Assembly (NCBI RefSeq): GCF_000374365.1
Contig: NZ_KB894131.1
Location: 39,824-103,823 of the forward strand
From: Bacteroides gallinarum DSM 18171 = JCM 13658
GTDB taxonomy: Bacteria > Bacteroidota > Bacteroidia > Bacteroidales > Bacteroidaceae
DNA: 64,000 bases
Direction of reading: 5' to 3'
Positions within the stretch are counted from its first letter, which is position 1. Every line of letters begins with the position of its first letter. Made by a program: the position numbers and the translations under genes. Below are positions 36,520-47,600 of the stretch, piece by piece. The notes beneath the pieces were generated by a model. It had not been told where the DNA came from. It saw nothing but the letters and a program-made list of their open reading frames with translations, and did not search any database.

Positions 36520-37602
36520 ATGAAATCAATACTAAAGTATATTATACTTCCTTTTTTTTTCACCTCTTGTATCGGATGTGAGAATAAAGAACACGATGTC
36601 CCCACCCCGGAATCCGACGGGCGGGAACTCTCCAAATACGAACCTGAAGACGGTAAATGTTTTGTCTTCATCGGCCAGGATTTAGGAGCAGTAGGTGGAC
36701 TGGAGCAGTATAATGAAGGTTACTGCAATCATTTTCAAACTCCGGCAGGAATAACCGTTTATCTGGGGCTGGGAAGTAGCGATACCGATAAAGTATCTGG
36801 TCTTTATGACATCGATAACTGGGGTTCAGGCGACTGTTGCGCCAACTTATACCCTCAATCGGAACGTTTTAACAATTCAATGATTGCCGTAGGGCTTGCC
36901 ATTGTAGGAAATGAAACGAACATAACATCCGGCAAATACGACCGGAAACTGGATATAATAGGTGAATGGTTCAAGAAGCTTGCTCCCCGCCCCGTCTTTC
37001 TGCGTATTGGTTATGAATTCGACGGTACGGACTGGAATCATTATATACCCGAAACATATATCCCCGCTTACAGGTATATCAAAGATTATTTTGATGCAGC
37101 AGGTATCCGTAACGTAGCCTACGTATGGCAGTCTAAAGGAGACGGCACTCCCTTGTCCGACATGCAGAAATGGTATCCAGGAGATGAATATGTGGACTGG
37201 TGTGCTTACTCCTATTTCGGTCAGCCGGATAAGGTGATGATTGAGTTTGCCCGGATGAAAGGTAAACCGGTATTCATAGCCGAATCGACTCCCGTCTTCC
37301 AAAAGGGACAGACTTACTTCGATGCAGATATTAAAAAACCGGAGATAGCCCGGAAGATATGGGATGAATGGTTCACCAAATTCTTCAGTGTTATCGAAGA
37401 AAACAGCGACGTGGTCAAAGCTTTTTCTTACATCAATGTGGAATGGCTCTCGCAACCTATGTGGATAGTGAATGTAACCTTCCAGCAATGCGATTCGCGT
37501 ATCCAGCGAAGCGAATATGTAAGCAATCATTGGAAAGAGAAAGTTTCGGGCGATAACTATGTACATGCTACGGAATTGGATTGGAGCAAGTTACCTCACT
37601 AA
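36520..37602 (+). CDS. GH26 glycoside hydrolase, lipoprotein (copy 1; non-mannanase type)
   Basis: 360 residues with a short leader; Cys17 (FFFTSCIGC) or Cys20 may be lipidated. The (beta/alpha)8 domain has the acid/base Glu166 in FLRIGYEFDGTDWNHY and the nucleophile Glu255 in PVFIAESTP. Mannanases of GH26 carry His just before the acid Glu (HEMNG type). Here that position is Tyr (GYEFDG), as I recall for GH26 beta-1,3-xylanases, so mannan is unlikely. Copy 2 at 40546 keeps the same active-site blocks (YEPEDGK, FIGQD, VAYVWQS, PGDEYVDW). Being surface-anchored, it probably makes oligosaccharides for the SusC/SusD pair. The exact substrate is inferred from partners. Confidence 0.8.
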   Translation: MKSILKYIILPFFFTSCIGCENKEHDVPTPESDGRELSKYEPEDGKCFVFIGQDLGAVGGLEQYNEGYCNHFQTPAGITVYLGLGSSDTDKVSGLYDIDNWGSGDCCANLYPQSERFNNSMIAVGLAIVGNETNITSGKYDRKLDIIGEWFKKLAPRPVFLRIGYEFDGTDWNHYIPETYIPAYRYIKDYFDAAGIRNVAYVWQSKGDGTPLSDMQKWYPGDEYVDWCAYSYFGQPDKVMIEFARMKGKPVFIAESTPVFQKGQTYFDADIKKPEIARKIWDEWFTKFFSVIEENSDVVKAFSYINVEWLSQPMWIVNVTFQQCDSRIQRSEYVSNHWKEKVSGDNYVHATELDWSKLPH

Positions 37603-37643
37603 ATTAAATATGCTGCAATTATTTACCTTGAATAAATCAATCA

Positions 37644-38930
37644 ATGGATAAAAAAAACAATTTATATCTGTACATCGCTTGCTTTATCGTCTCGATAGGT
37701 GGCCTGCTGCTGGGCATATCAGCCAATGTATCGGGAGCAAGCATGTACTTCGGTGACTTTTTCGGTCTGCAATCCGGTTCTTTTCAGGAAGGATTGGCTG
37801 TAAGTATTACTATGTTGGCAACCTTCATCGGTAATTTTTTTGCCGGAAATGTCAGTGAAAGAATCGGACGAAAGAAATCACTCATTCTGGCAACACTGCT
37901 CTTCTGCTTCTGTACATTGGGCAGTGCGCTCAGTCAGACGTATATGTTCTTTTTGATAAGCCGCTTCATCGGTGGACTGGGCATAGGAATTTCCCTATTG
38001 GTAGTCCCAATGTACATTGCAGAACTTGCACCTCCCGATAAACGGGGCTTTCTCGTATCGTTCAATCAACTGAACATCGGAGTAGGTTATTTGGTGGCTT
38101 ACGCCTCCAATACGTTGGTGAATGGCTGGTTCGATAATCCGGAGCTGAAATGGCGTTGGATGCTCGGATTGGGAACTTTGTTCCCGATTATCTACCTTAT
38201 CGGATTGACGTTTGTACCGGAAAGTCCGGTATGGGCCGAAAATCGGAGTCAGCAGAAAGACAAGAAAAAGGTTGCACTCTCCTACCGAGAACAGGGACGC
38301 AGATTGTTTAAGTACCCAATGCGACTGATATTGTTCATTGCTTTCAGTATTGCCTTCTTCCAAATGGCATGCGGCATCAATGCGGTATTATTCTATGCGC
38401 CCAAAGTTTTCGATATGGCGGGTTTCACTCCCGACAGTTCTTTTCTGCAATCCAATCTTATCGGAATATGTATGGTAGTTATGACCCTTGTATCCATGAC
38501 ACTGATTGACCGACTCGGACGAAAGCCTCTGTTGATTATCGGTTCGTGTATCATGATAGCCTCACTGCTGACTATATCCGTCACGTTTTATATATCGGGG
38601 GCTCCCGTCATTATCCTAATCGGATTGCTTTGCATGATAGTCGGTTTCTCTATTTCATTAGGGCCGATTACCTGGATATTGCTGTCTGAGATATTCCCGT
38701 ATCATGTAAAAGGACTGGGTATATCGCTTGCAGGGGTTTTCAATGGAATTATCAGTTTCGTCGTTACCACCCTGTTTCCAATCGAGATAGAGCAATTGGG
38801 TACAGGTAATACTTTTATGATTTATACCATTATCATGGTATTCTGTCTGAGCTCCGTCAGCCTATTTTACCCCGAAACGAAAGGATGCAACATGGAAGAA
38901 CTGGAAAAAGAACTCATAAAAACAACTTAG
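37644..38930 (+). CDS. Sugar porter of the major facilitator superfamily (XylE-like)
   Basis: 428 residues, about 12 membrane segments. Sugar-porter signatures: ERIGRKKSL between TM2 and TM3, SRFIGGLGIGISLLVVPMYIAELAPPDKRG, PESPVWAENR before the central loop, DRLGRKPLL and PETKGCNMEELE at the end. Members are proton-coupled importers of xylose, arabinose, galactose or glucose, and some move disaccharides. It sits in the inner membrane, directly before the cytoplasmic xylosidase gene (4-bp gap). The pair suggests import of xylose or short xylo-oligosaccharides followed by intracellular cleavage. Confidence 0.9.
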   Translation: MDKKNNLYLYIACFIVSIGGLLLGISANVSGASMYFGDFFGLQSGSFQEGLAVSITMLATFIGNFFAGNVSERIGRKKSLILATLLFCFCTLGSALSQTYMFFLISRFIGGLGIGISLLVVPMYIAELAPPDKRGFLVSFNQLNIGVGYLVAYASNTLVNGWFDNPELKWRWMLGLGTLFPIIYLIGLTFVPESPVWAENRSQQKDKKKVALSYREQGRRLFKYPMRLILFIAFSIAFFQMACGINAVLFYAPKVFDMAGFTPDSSFLQSNLIGICMVVMTLVSMTLIDRLGRKPLLIIGSCIMIASLLTISVTFYISGAPVIILIGLLCMIVGFSISLGPITWILLSEIFPYHVKGLGISLAGVFNGIISFVVTTLFPIEIEQLGTGNTFMIYTIIMVFCLSSVSLFYPETKGCNMEELEKELIKTT

Positions 38931-38934
38931 CACT

Positions 38935-40527
38935 ATGAATATGATTACAAATCCTATACTGACGGGATTTAATCCGGATCCGTCTATCTGCCGCGTAGGA
39001 GATGATTACTATATAGCCACCTCCACTTTTGACTGGTTCCCAGGCGTACAGATACATCACTCCCGTGACTTGTTTCACTGGCATTTACTAACCCGGCCAC
39101 TCACCCGTATATCTCAACTCAATATGAAAGGAAATCCCGACTCCTGTGGAGTCTGGGCACCCAATCTGACCTACAAGGACGGAACATTTTATCTGGTCTA
39201 CACAGATGTCAAGCATTTTGACGGCAGGTGGAAAGATGCACACAACTATCTTGTGACAACAACCGAAATAGACGGTGAATGGTCCGACCCTATCTACCTG
39301 AACAGTAGCGGGTTTGACCCTTCGTTATTCCATGACGAGGACGGGCGTGCCTGGGTGTCCAATCTGCTTGTAGACCACCGAAAGGGGAGATTTTTCGGTG
39401 GAATTATCTTGCAGGAATATTCTTACCGGGAACGCCGACTTATCGGAGAGGTTTATTACATCTTCCCCGGTACTCCATTGGGAGTTACGGAGGGTCCTGT
39501 ACTCTTCAAGCGTAACAGTTGGTATTATCTGATAACAGCCGAAGGTGGAACAGAATATAATCATGCCGTAACTTTAGCACGGTCCCGACAAGTTACCGGC
39601 CCTTACGAAGTACATCCGACAAATCCGATACTGACTTCTGCTCGTAATCCGGATTTGTATCTTCAAAAGGCAGGTCACGGTTCGATAGTATCTACCTCTG
39701 ATGACAAATGGTACCTAACCCACCTTGCAGGACGGCCATTAACGCCCCGTGGCAGATGTATCCTGGGGCGCGAAACATGCTTACAAGAAGTGATATGGCA
39801 CGAAGATGACTGGCTATACCTGAAAAGCGGAGGTAATGAACCGCAGGTACAAGTTGAAGCTCCCGACTTACCAGTCTGCCGTTGGAAAACTTTACCGGAA
39901 CGATATGATTTTGAAGATAAGACTATACCTATCGATTTCCAGTCACTCCGCGTACCAATGGACGAAACTTGGGTATCACTCAAAAAACGAGACGGGTTCC
40001 TGAGTATTAAAGGCAGGGAATCACTTTGTTCTACTCATAACCAAAGCATGATAGCCAGACGACAACAGGACTTCGACTTTACAGTTACCACCCGGCTAGA
40101 ATTTCAACCGGATACTTTCCAGCAAATGGCAGGATTAGCTTATTACTATAATACAAGACATTTTTACTATCTCTTTATGTCATGGGAAGATACTTTGAAT
40201 AGCTATGTATTGAATATATTCGTTAATGATGATAATCGCTGGAGCGAACCGTTACCAGAATATATCCGGCTGGAAAAAGGAGAAGTATGGCTACGAGCAA
40301 CCGTTCAGAGGGAAAAGTTGAACTTCAGCTATTCCAACGACGGGAAAACATGGCAAGAAATAGGTGGTACATTGGATGCTTCTATCATATCCGATGATTA
40401 CGTTCGCAACAAGTTTGAATACAAAGCCGCCTTTACCGGAGCTTTCATCGGCATGTGTTGCCAGGATGTATCGGGACGAGGCCAATGGGCCTATTTCGAC
40501 AGTTTTGAGTACAAACCTTTATTGTAA
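38935..40527 (+). CDS. Cytoplasmic GH43_11-type beta-xylosidase
   Basis: 530 residues, no signal peptide. The beta-propeller carries base Asp15 (NPILTGFNPDPSI), pKa-modulator Asp128 (SSGFDPSLF) and acid Glu186 (GVTEGPVLF). These positions nearly coincide with those I recall for the Selenomonas ruminantium xylosidase SXA. A C-terminal beta-sandwich (about 320-525, QQMAGLAYYYNTRHFYYLF, DSFEYKPLL) completes the two-domain GH43_11 layout that shapes the active-site pocket. It would release xylose from the non-reducing end of imported oligosaccharides. It is adjacent to the MFS gene and between the two GH26 genes. Known members act mostly on beta-1,4 xylobiose; action on beta-1,3 bonds would be new information. 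Confidence 0.87.
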   Translation: MNMITNPILTGFNPDPSICRVGDDYYIATSTFDWFPGVQIHHSRDLFHWHLLTRPLTRISQLNMKGNPDSCGVWAPNLTYKDGTFYLVYTDVKHFDGRWKDAHNYLVTTTEIDGEWSDPIYLNSSGFDPSLFHDEDGRAWVSNLLVDHRKGRFFGGIILQEYSYRERRLIGEVYYIFPGTPLGVTEGPVLFKRNSWYYLITAEGGTEYNHAVTLARSRQVTGPYEVHPTNPILTSARNPDLYLQKAGHGSIVSTSDDKWYLTHLAGRPLTPRGRCILGRETCLQEVIWHEDDWLYLKSGGNEPQVQVEAPDLPVCRWKTLPERYDFEDKTIPIDFQSLRVPMDETWVSLKKRDGFLSIKGRESLCSTHNQSMIARRQQDFDFTVTTRLEFQPDTFQQMAGLAYYYNTRHFYYLFMSWEDTLNSYVLNIFVNDDNRWSEPLPEYIRLEKGEVWLRATVQREKLNFSYSNDGKTWQEIGGTLDASIISDDYVRNKFEYKAAFTGAFIGMCCQDVSGRGQWAYFDSFEYKPLL

Positions 40528-40545
40528 ACTCTATTTATTTACTAT

Positions 40546-41604
40546 ATGAAAAAACTATTTTATCTCGCTATAGTTTTCTGTGCCATAGCTTGTACAAACA
40601 AAAAGTCTTCTGTAAACTATGCTAAGTTCGAGCCGGAAGACGGCAAGTGCCTGGTCTTCATCGGTCAGGACATGGAAGCAATAGGCGGTGTAGAAGGGAA
40701 AGAAGGATATGTCGACTTCTTCGGAACCCCAGCAGGTATAACCATTTATACCAATATTCGCCCGGGAGATGTATCTTACGGATATACTTACCAAGGACTT
40801 GACGGGCTTACATCAAATGCCAACTGGGGGGCAGGCAATTGCTTTGCGAACGCACAACTTACATCTCCCTTGCTTAAAGACTGTGACGTAGCTATCGGTC
40901 TTGAATTAGTAAACCATGAAGAAAAAGTAGCCAGAGGGGAACATGACAATTATATCATTCGTTTAGGAGAATGGATACAAAACATTGCTCCCCGGAGAGT
41001 GTTTCTGCGCATCGGCTACGAATTCGACGGACATGCCTGGAACCACTATCAACCGGAAGCTTACATTGCAGCTTTCCGTCGTATCCATACCATGTTCGAT
41101 TCACTGAGTATATCCAATGTAGCTTATGTTTGGCAATCTGCCGGAGGCAACAGCAGCATTAATGAACTTTATCAATATTATCCCGGTGATGAATATGTAG
41201 ATTGGTTTGCATACAGTCAGTTTGCCCAGGGGCGTTGTCAGGCTATGATAGATATGGCCCGTAAGCATGGTAAGCCACTCTTTATCGCAGAGTCTACTCC
41301 CATGTTCCAAGAGAAAGGAGTTGTAGCTTCCGAACTTCGCCTTTCTAACCCGGAACAGGCCAATCGTGCCTGGAATACCTGGTACAAAGAACTATTCAAT
41401 ACAGTAGAGAGTAATCCGGATGTTGTGAAAGCATTTTCATACATCAATGCAGACTGGCCCTCGGAGGCAATGTGGCAGGGGGATACAGTGATTTTTAGCA
41501 AAATAGATGCACGGTTACAAATCAATCCAGACATCACTGTAAAATGGAAAGAGAAAATGAAAATGGAAAGATATATCCATGAGCCGATAGCTCATATTGA
41601 ATAA
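40546..41604 (+). CDS. GH26 glycoside hydrolase, lipoprotein (copy 2)
   Basis: 352 residues. The leader ends in FCAIACTNKK, a lipobox at Cys16. The catalytic domain mirrors copy 1: acid/base Glu159 in FLRIGYEFDGHAWNHY, nucleophile Glu249 in PLFIAESTP, and the shared blocks FEPEDGKCLVFIGQD, VAYVWQSAGG and PGDEYVDWFAYSQF. The loop between about 60 and 110 differs from copy 1 (YGYTYQGLDG), so the two may split endo and exo roles or differ in linkage preference. It starts 18 bp after the xylosidase stop and is followed by the regulator gene after 30 bp, so all belong to one operon. Confidence 0.8.
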   Translation: MKKLFYLAIVFCAIACTNKKSSVNYAKFEPEDGKCLVFIGQDMEAIGGVEGKEGYVDFFGTPAGITIYTNIRPGDVSYGYTYQGLDGLTSNANWGAGNCFANAQLTSPLLKDCDVAIGLELVNHEEKVARGEHDNYIIRLGEWIQNIAPRRVFLRIGYEFDGHAWNHYQPEAYIAAFRRIHTMFDSLSISNVAYVWQSAGGNSSINELYQYYPGDEYVDWFAYSQFAQGRCQAMIDMARKHGKPLFIAESTPMFQEKGVVASELRLSNPEQANRAWNTWYKELFNTVESNPDVVKAFSYINADWPSEAMWQGDTVIFSKIDARLQINPDITVKWKEKMKMERYIHEPIAHIE

Positions 41605-41634
41605 ATTTATATTTTTGGAGCAAAAGAGGCTGAA

Positions 41635-44529
41635 ATGAAATACACACTGACATTGTTATTGCTTATCTTTTCCGTTCATGCAAACTCCATAAAGAACTGG
41701 TTACCTTATATCAATAACATCAGCCGTATGGAGTATGGTGGAGGAACGCAGAACTGGACAATCACCCGTGACAACAACGGTTGGATTTATGCAGCCAACA
41801 ATTCCGGGCTATTACAGTTCGACGGTTACTCATGGCATTTGTTCAGCAACGGCATGATTATCCGGACAGCTTACCATGACGGCAAGGGACGTATCTACGT
41901 AGGGGCATTCAACAATTTCGGTTATTTCTCACCGGACGAGAAGGGAGCTATGCACTATCATTCCTTATCCGACAATCTGGAAGATAAGTATCGTAATTTC
42001 AGTGATGTATGGGATATCTACTGCATAGACCATAGTATCTACTTTGTATCCTACAACCATATATTCAAACTTACAAATGATGAAGTTACCGTCATCAAAA
42101 GTAAGGAACGTATGCTCTGCTCCGCTAATATAAACGAGAATTTATATGTGTTCAAAGAGAATACGGGAGTATTTCTGCAAACCGGACAGTTATTTATACC
42201 GTTGGCAAGTACGGAAAAAATCAGTAACTATCATATCAGCGAAATACTCCCCTATCAGAATCGAAAGTTATTGCTGATAACCGAATATCACGGCATTTAT
42301 ATCTATGACAATTCAACAACCGTTCCGCTCATTACTCAAAATGACCCGCTACTTAAATCCAGCCAGTTGTATTGTGCAGAAATAAAGGATGACAAAATCT
42401 ATATCGGAACAATTAAAAATGGATTGATTATTGTAGATATTCCTACGGGAGGGATTGAACAATATGATATTCGGTCAGGGTTACAAAATAATTCCGTACT
42501 GAGCTTGAACGTGACCGAAGGAGATAATATATGGTTAGGGCTTGACAATGGTATCAGTTATCTGGAAACCAACAGTTCATTGTCAAACCTCTACACCGGA
42601 AACCAAAATTACGGAGTAGGCTACACATCAGTCATTCACAATGGATACATCTATTTCGGGACTAACCAGGGATTGTTTTATAGTCCCTGGCCTATCAAAG
42701 ATATCCGCCACTTGACTCTCCGTCCCGTAAAGAATGCCGATGGACAAGTATGGAATCTGACAGCTATTGGAAAAACTCTGTTTTGCGGGCACAATAATGG
42801 AATTTTCATAATTGAAAAAAAAACTGCTATCCCCCTGATAGGTGAAAATGGCTTTTGGAACTTTACGCCGGTCGGAGGAAATAATTCAAAAGTGTTGGCA
42901 GGCAGCTACACTGGATTGGTTTTACTAGAAAATAAAGGTACGGAATCTGCCCCTCACTGGATATCTACGCGAAAAATAAAAGGTTTTAATCTCTCGGTAC
43001 GTAATGTAGAATATGATGAATTCGATGATATTTGGTGGATATTTCATGGAACAGGTCTGAGTGCTGTTAAATTGGATTCGGAATATAGTAAAGTAGTATC
43101 CTGTCAGCATTATCCGAATCGGAATGACTCTTACCAGACCAATCTGTTCAAAGACAAAGGTCGTGTTTACTTCACAACAGATTCCGGCATCTATCGCTAT
43201 AACTCAATCAAACAAGAATTCGAATTATCAGAAGAATGGAATCAACGTATAGGCAACAAGAAATATCTCCGTGTAGTCAACAATGAAGAAAACAATTGTG
43301 TATGGTATATGCAATCCGGCAAACTGAAAATCAACTATATTACTCCACATGGTTATATAACAGATTCTGTCAGTACTGCCCGTTTGCAAAATAACTTAAT
43401 GGGTACTTTCGAGAGTATCAACAGGGTAGACTCGACTACTTGTGTTATCGGTACTTTGGATGGTTTCAGTCTTTATCGTATCACCACAGATTCGTTGTCA
43501 TCCTTATCCAACAGTTATAAGTTCCTGATTAAAAAAGTAATAATATCTTCCGGGAACGAAGAAATTGATTCTTATTTCTACAACGGATTTCCAACTGACA
43601 GACAATATCAGACTATCCTAAGAAAATATCGTCCGGATGCTTCATACCGGTTCGAAATGAATCCGAATATTAATTCTTATGACAAAATCACTTATTCCGT
43701 CCAGCTTAAAGGATTGGATGAACAAATGTTGGCACTAAATACCTCAGGCATAAAAGAATATACTGGACTGAAAGAAGGAAATTACACCTTCCTGATACGC
43801 GCATACAATCATCATACCCACCAGATAGAAGTAGAAAAAATTTATCTCAGAATTCTTCCTCCCTGGTATAGAAGTATTTATGCCTACATCCTATATGCAC
43901 TCCTTATTACTGCACTCGGATATGGAACATATAGACTATTGAACCACAGGTTCAACAAGCAGCATCAAAAGCACCTGGATGAACTAAAGGAAGAAAGCCT
44001 TAAGCGGGAATTCAAGCTAAAAGAGGAAGCTCTTGCACAGGAAAAAAGGATTATTGAACTGGAAAATAACAAGCTTCAACAAGAATTATTATTAAAGAGC
44101 CAAGAGCTTTCAAACTCCATGTTCTATGTAATTCAAAAGCAGGAAATATTTACTTTCATGCAAGATGAACTCCAGAAAATTTCTGCCTATTTGCGTAAAG
44201 AACAGACTAAAGATGCCCTGCGTAAATTGAATAGACTATTAGAAAAAGTACATGCTAATATCGAAGATGAAGATAACTGGCAGAAATTGGAAAATAACTT
44301 CAATATCGTACATAATAACTTCCTCAGTCGCTTGAAAGAGCATTATCCCGACCTTACATCCAGCGAATTAAAATTGGCCGCATATATTCGTATGGACTTA
44401 ATCACTAAAGAAGTAGCACCACTATTCAACCTATCAGAACGAGGTATGGAGTCAGCACGATACAGACTTAGAAAGAAATTAGGTTTATCACGGGAAAAGA
44501 ACCTGTCGAAATTTCTGCAAAACTTCTAA
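41635..44529 (+). CDS. SusR-like transmembrane regulator (propeller, triple-tyrosine, LuxR-like HTH)
   Basis: 964 residues. A signal peptide (about 1-16) precedes a periplasmic sensor of two-component-regulator propeller blades (DNNGWIYAANNSGLLQFDGY, LGLDNGISYLE, YFGTNQGLFY) and a Y_Y_Y domain (GLKEGNYTFLIRAYN). One membrane helix spans about 748-770. A cytoplasmic coiled coil (about 780-850) follows, then a C-terminal HTH (HYPDLTSSELKLAAYIRMDL, RGMESARYRLRKKLGL). There is no kinase or receiver domain, so it differs from the HTCS encoded next door and resembles SusR. It most likely senses the oligosaccharides released in the periplasm and activates the operon it closes. Its gene converges on the HTCS gene; the 164 bp between them holds no clear hairpin. 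Confidence 0.88.
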   Translation: MKYTLTLLLLIFSVHANSIKNWLPYINNISRMEYGGGTQNWTITRDNNGWIYAANNSGLLQFDGYSWHLFSNGMIIRTAYHDGKGRIYVGAFNNFGYFSPDEKGAMHYHSLSDNLEDKYRNFSDVWDIYCIDHSIYFVSYNHIFKLTNDEVTVIKSKERMLCSANINENLYVFKENTGVFLQTGQLFIPLASTEKISNYHISEILPYQNRKLLLITEYHGIYIYDNSTTVPLITQNDPLLKSSQLYCAEIKDDKIYIGTIKNGLIIVDIPTGGIEQYDIRSGLQNNSVLSLNVTEGDNIWLGLDNGISYLETNSSLSNLYTGNQNYGVGYTSVIHNGYIYFGTNQGLFYSPWPIKDIRHLTLRPVKNADGQVWNLTAIGKTLFCGHNNGIFIIEKKTAIPLIGENGFWNFTPVGGNNSKVLAGSYTGLVLLENKGTESAPHWISTRKIKGFNLSVRNVEYDEFDDIWWIFHGTGLSAVKLDSEYSKVVSCQHYPNRNDSYQTNLFKDKGRVYFTTDSGIYRYNSIKQEFELSEEWNQRIGNKKYLRVVNNEENNCVWYMQSGKLKINYITPHGYITDSVSTARLQNNLMGTFESINRVDSTTCVIGTLDGFSLYRITTDSLSSLSNSYKFLIKKVIISSGNEEIDSYFYNGFPTDRQYQTILRKYRPDASYRFEMNPNINSYDKITYSVQLKGLDEQMLALNTSGIKEYTGLKEGNYTFLIRAYNHHTHQIEVEKIYLRILPPWYRSIYAYILYALLITALGYGTYRLLNHRFNKQHQKHLDELKEESLKREFKLKEEALAQEKRIIELENNKLQQELLLKSQELSNSMFYVIQKQEIFTFMQDELQKISAYLRKEQTKDALRKLNRLLEKVHANIEDEDNWQKLENNFNIVHNNFLSRLKEHYPDLTSSELKLAAYIRMDLITKEVAPLFNLSERGMESARYRLRKKLGLSREKNLSKFLQNF

Positions 44530-44693
44530 TAAAACTATAAAAACATAGTGAAAAAAATACAATAAAATTAACATCTATTTCTTTCATTTTAGAAAAAATG
44601 CATTTCTTAGCTATCTGTCATTCTGATATTAGTTTATGTTCTAAAAAGAAATATAACATCAAACATAACATAAACTTAATAGTTACTTTTCTT

Positions 44694-47600
44694 TTATATT
44701 ACCTCCGTCGGTGTTTTTCCAAAAAACTCCTTAAAAACCCTACTGAAATAGGCAGGTGTATTAAATCCACACATTTCGCTTACCTCAGTCACGTTGAACT
44801 TACCGGAGCAGAGCAGCTCCATAGCATAGTTCAATCGAATAGAACGAATGAATTCCACTACTGACAAATTAGTAAGTGCCTTTATTTTTTTATAAAGCAA
44901 CGACTGACTCAAAGCAAGGGCAGAAGCAAACTCTTCTTTACCGAAGTTCTCGTTAGCAATATTGGCACGTACGCACTCGACAGCTTTCTTGATAAATTCA
45001 TCATTCATACGATTGGCTACAATAGAGCGTACATCATCGCGCTTTGTTTCAATGGCTTTCTGAAGTACCGTACGCCGGTTACGGATGATAGATGTAATAC
45101 GACTTGCCAACAATGCCATATCAAACGGCTTAACCAAGTAATTATCGGCCCCCAGTCCCAATCCATGTAATTGATTGGTTTTATCGGAAAGGGCGGTAAG
45201 CAGAATTACCGGAATATGAGATGTTTCGTAAGTAGACTTAATTCTACAGCAAAGTTCGAATCCATCCATACGCGGCATAACCACATCGGAAACAACGAGG
45301 TCGGGCTGCAAGTCATTCAGCATCTCCCAAGCTTGCTGCCCGTCATTAGCAGTAGTTACACGAAAATGTTCACGCAATGGATGTACCATGAATTCGCATA
45401 AAGCACGGTTGTCTTCTACAATGAGGATATGCATATCGTGTACCTCCATATCTCCACTTTCAGGTATCTCGATTTTATCTGCTACGGGAACATTGGCAGT
45501 TTTCGTTTGGGAAGCATGTCGTAAAGGTACCGTAATATCGAAAGTAGTCCCTATTCCGAGTTCACTGGTTACCGCAATCTTTCCGCCATGAATAGAAATA
45601 TATCTTTTTGTCATCAACAAGCCGATACCTGAACCTACAGTCTGTGCATTCACTGCATTATCACTGCGATAAAACTCATGAAACAACTTACGTTGTGCCG
45701 CTTTACTGATTCCCATACCATAATCCTTGACACGCAGTACCCATTCATTCGCCTTTCCGGTAAAAGTTACTTCAATATGTTCTCCGGAAGTAGAATATTT
45801 CACTGCATTGGAAAGCAAGTTGTCGACCACCCTTTCCAGCATATGCACATCGGCCTGTACCCAGTAATCCTCTGGCGTAAGGTCGACTTTAACATCTATT
45901 TGTTTTCCGGCAGCATATGAAGCATATATTCCGGTGCGCCGTCTAATGAGGTCGGTAAGATTAAGGTCGGTAAACACTGGCTGTTCGCATCCGACATCCA
46001 GCTTTTCGAAATCAAGCAACTGAGTAGCTGTATCGGATAACCGCGTAGTTTGTTCAGAAGCCAGTGCTAGGCATTTGGTTCCCCACTGCGAAAGGGATTT
46101 TTCTCTATGCAACTCCTCTATCGGCGCTTTAATGAGCATCAGCGAAGTACGTATATCATGTGCCATGCGTGTAAAAAAGCGTATTTTTTCATCGGAGTAA
46201 CGACGATGCAAATGCTGTATATAATAACGGCTGGTAAGAAACAGCAAACCGATAATTATGGCTGCCACCAGTAACCGGAACCATATCATTTGCCAAAACG
46301 GAGGTTCTACAATAATAGAGAGCTGCCGCTGCGACAACAGACTACCGTCGTACAACCGGATACAAAGCGTATAATTTCCAGCCGGTAAATTAGTGTAGTT
46401 GATATACCGATTAGTGGTATAAGTACTCCACGTTTCATCCTGCCCCACCAGCCTCCGCGAAAAGGAAACGGACTTACTGACACATCCCAGCGGAAGTACT
46501 GACAATGTAAAAGAATTTTGCGGATAATTCAAATGTAACGTAGAAAGACTGTCGATAGGAACAGACAGATTAAAATCAACCGTTTCCCGGATAGAACGTC
46601 CCGATACACGTATATCTGAAAAATAGATACGCCCCGAAGAACGAACAGCATTAATTTTGTCGGGATGAAACAAAACGAGCCCATTGTTACTACCGAAAGC
46701 CAGTCTGCCGTCAGGCAGTTGACAAGCCGCATTGACACTGAACGACACATTCGCTAACTGTTGCTGAGTAGCGAATATCCGTACTTGTTTATGGAAAAGA
46801 TTATAACAGCACAATCCGTTATCCGTACCTATCCATAGGTTATTGCCGGTTAACAATATGCTTTTAGTATAATTACTGGGTAACCCTTGTTGCGTAGTAA
46901 TGCGTACTTGTTCGGCAGTATGCATATCCAAACCTATCACTCCGCCTGAAGTACATATCCATATGGTACGGCCTGCTACAGCAATATCGTGTACCGTATA
47001 GCCAGATAGAAGGACATCGAACTTCCCCGTTTTTTTATCCATTAGCAATAAGCCATAGGCACACCCCAATAAGATTTGCCCAGGTGAAAGCTCTGCAAAG
47101 CAATAAACGGGTTGCATATCATACATACGAAGTTTTCCACTGGTAGCATGGCAGCAATACACATTACCTTTGACACCTCCCATCCACACATCACCCTCAC
47201 TGTCCACATAAGTGGCAAACACAAAACCACCCGCACCGAATATATTGCCGTCATAGCCCGTATAATGATGCAATTCACGGCCTGTAGTTTCATCCAACAC
47301 ATAAAGTCCTTCACCATAAGTACCGGCATAAATACGTCCGTTCTTATCAGTAGCCAACGATAAGAATACTTGCTGGCATCCGCTATATAACTGTTTCCAT
47401 TTATGAGTACGAGCTTCACGCAAACTGATACCGTCGTTGGTTGCAATCCAAAGGTTTCCCTGGCTATCGGTAACAATATGGTTCACCTCATTATTATGTA
47501 ACGATTGCGGATTATTGATACCATGTACCAAATGTTCCACATTGGAATGTGTTATTTCTGTATACTGTAAACCTCCACTGTTAGTGGCTGTCCATACCCG

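Noticed and set aside
36520..41604. Mannan PUL
   Set aside because: GH26 was first taken as mannanase, but the acid motif is GYEFDG, and no mannosidase, galactosidase, mannosylphosphorylase or epimerase is encoded nearby.
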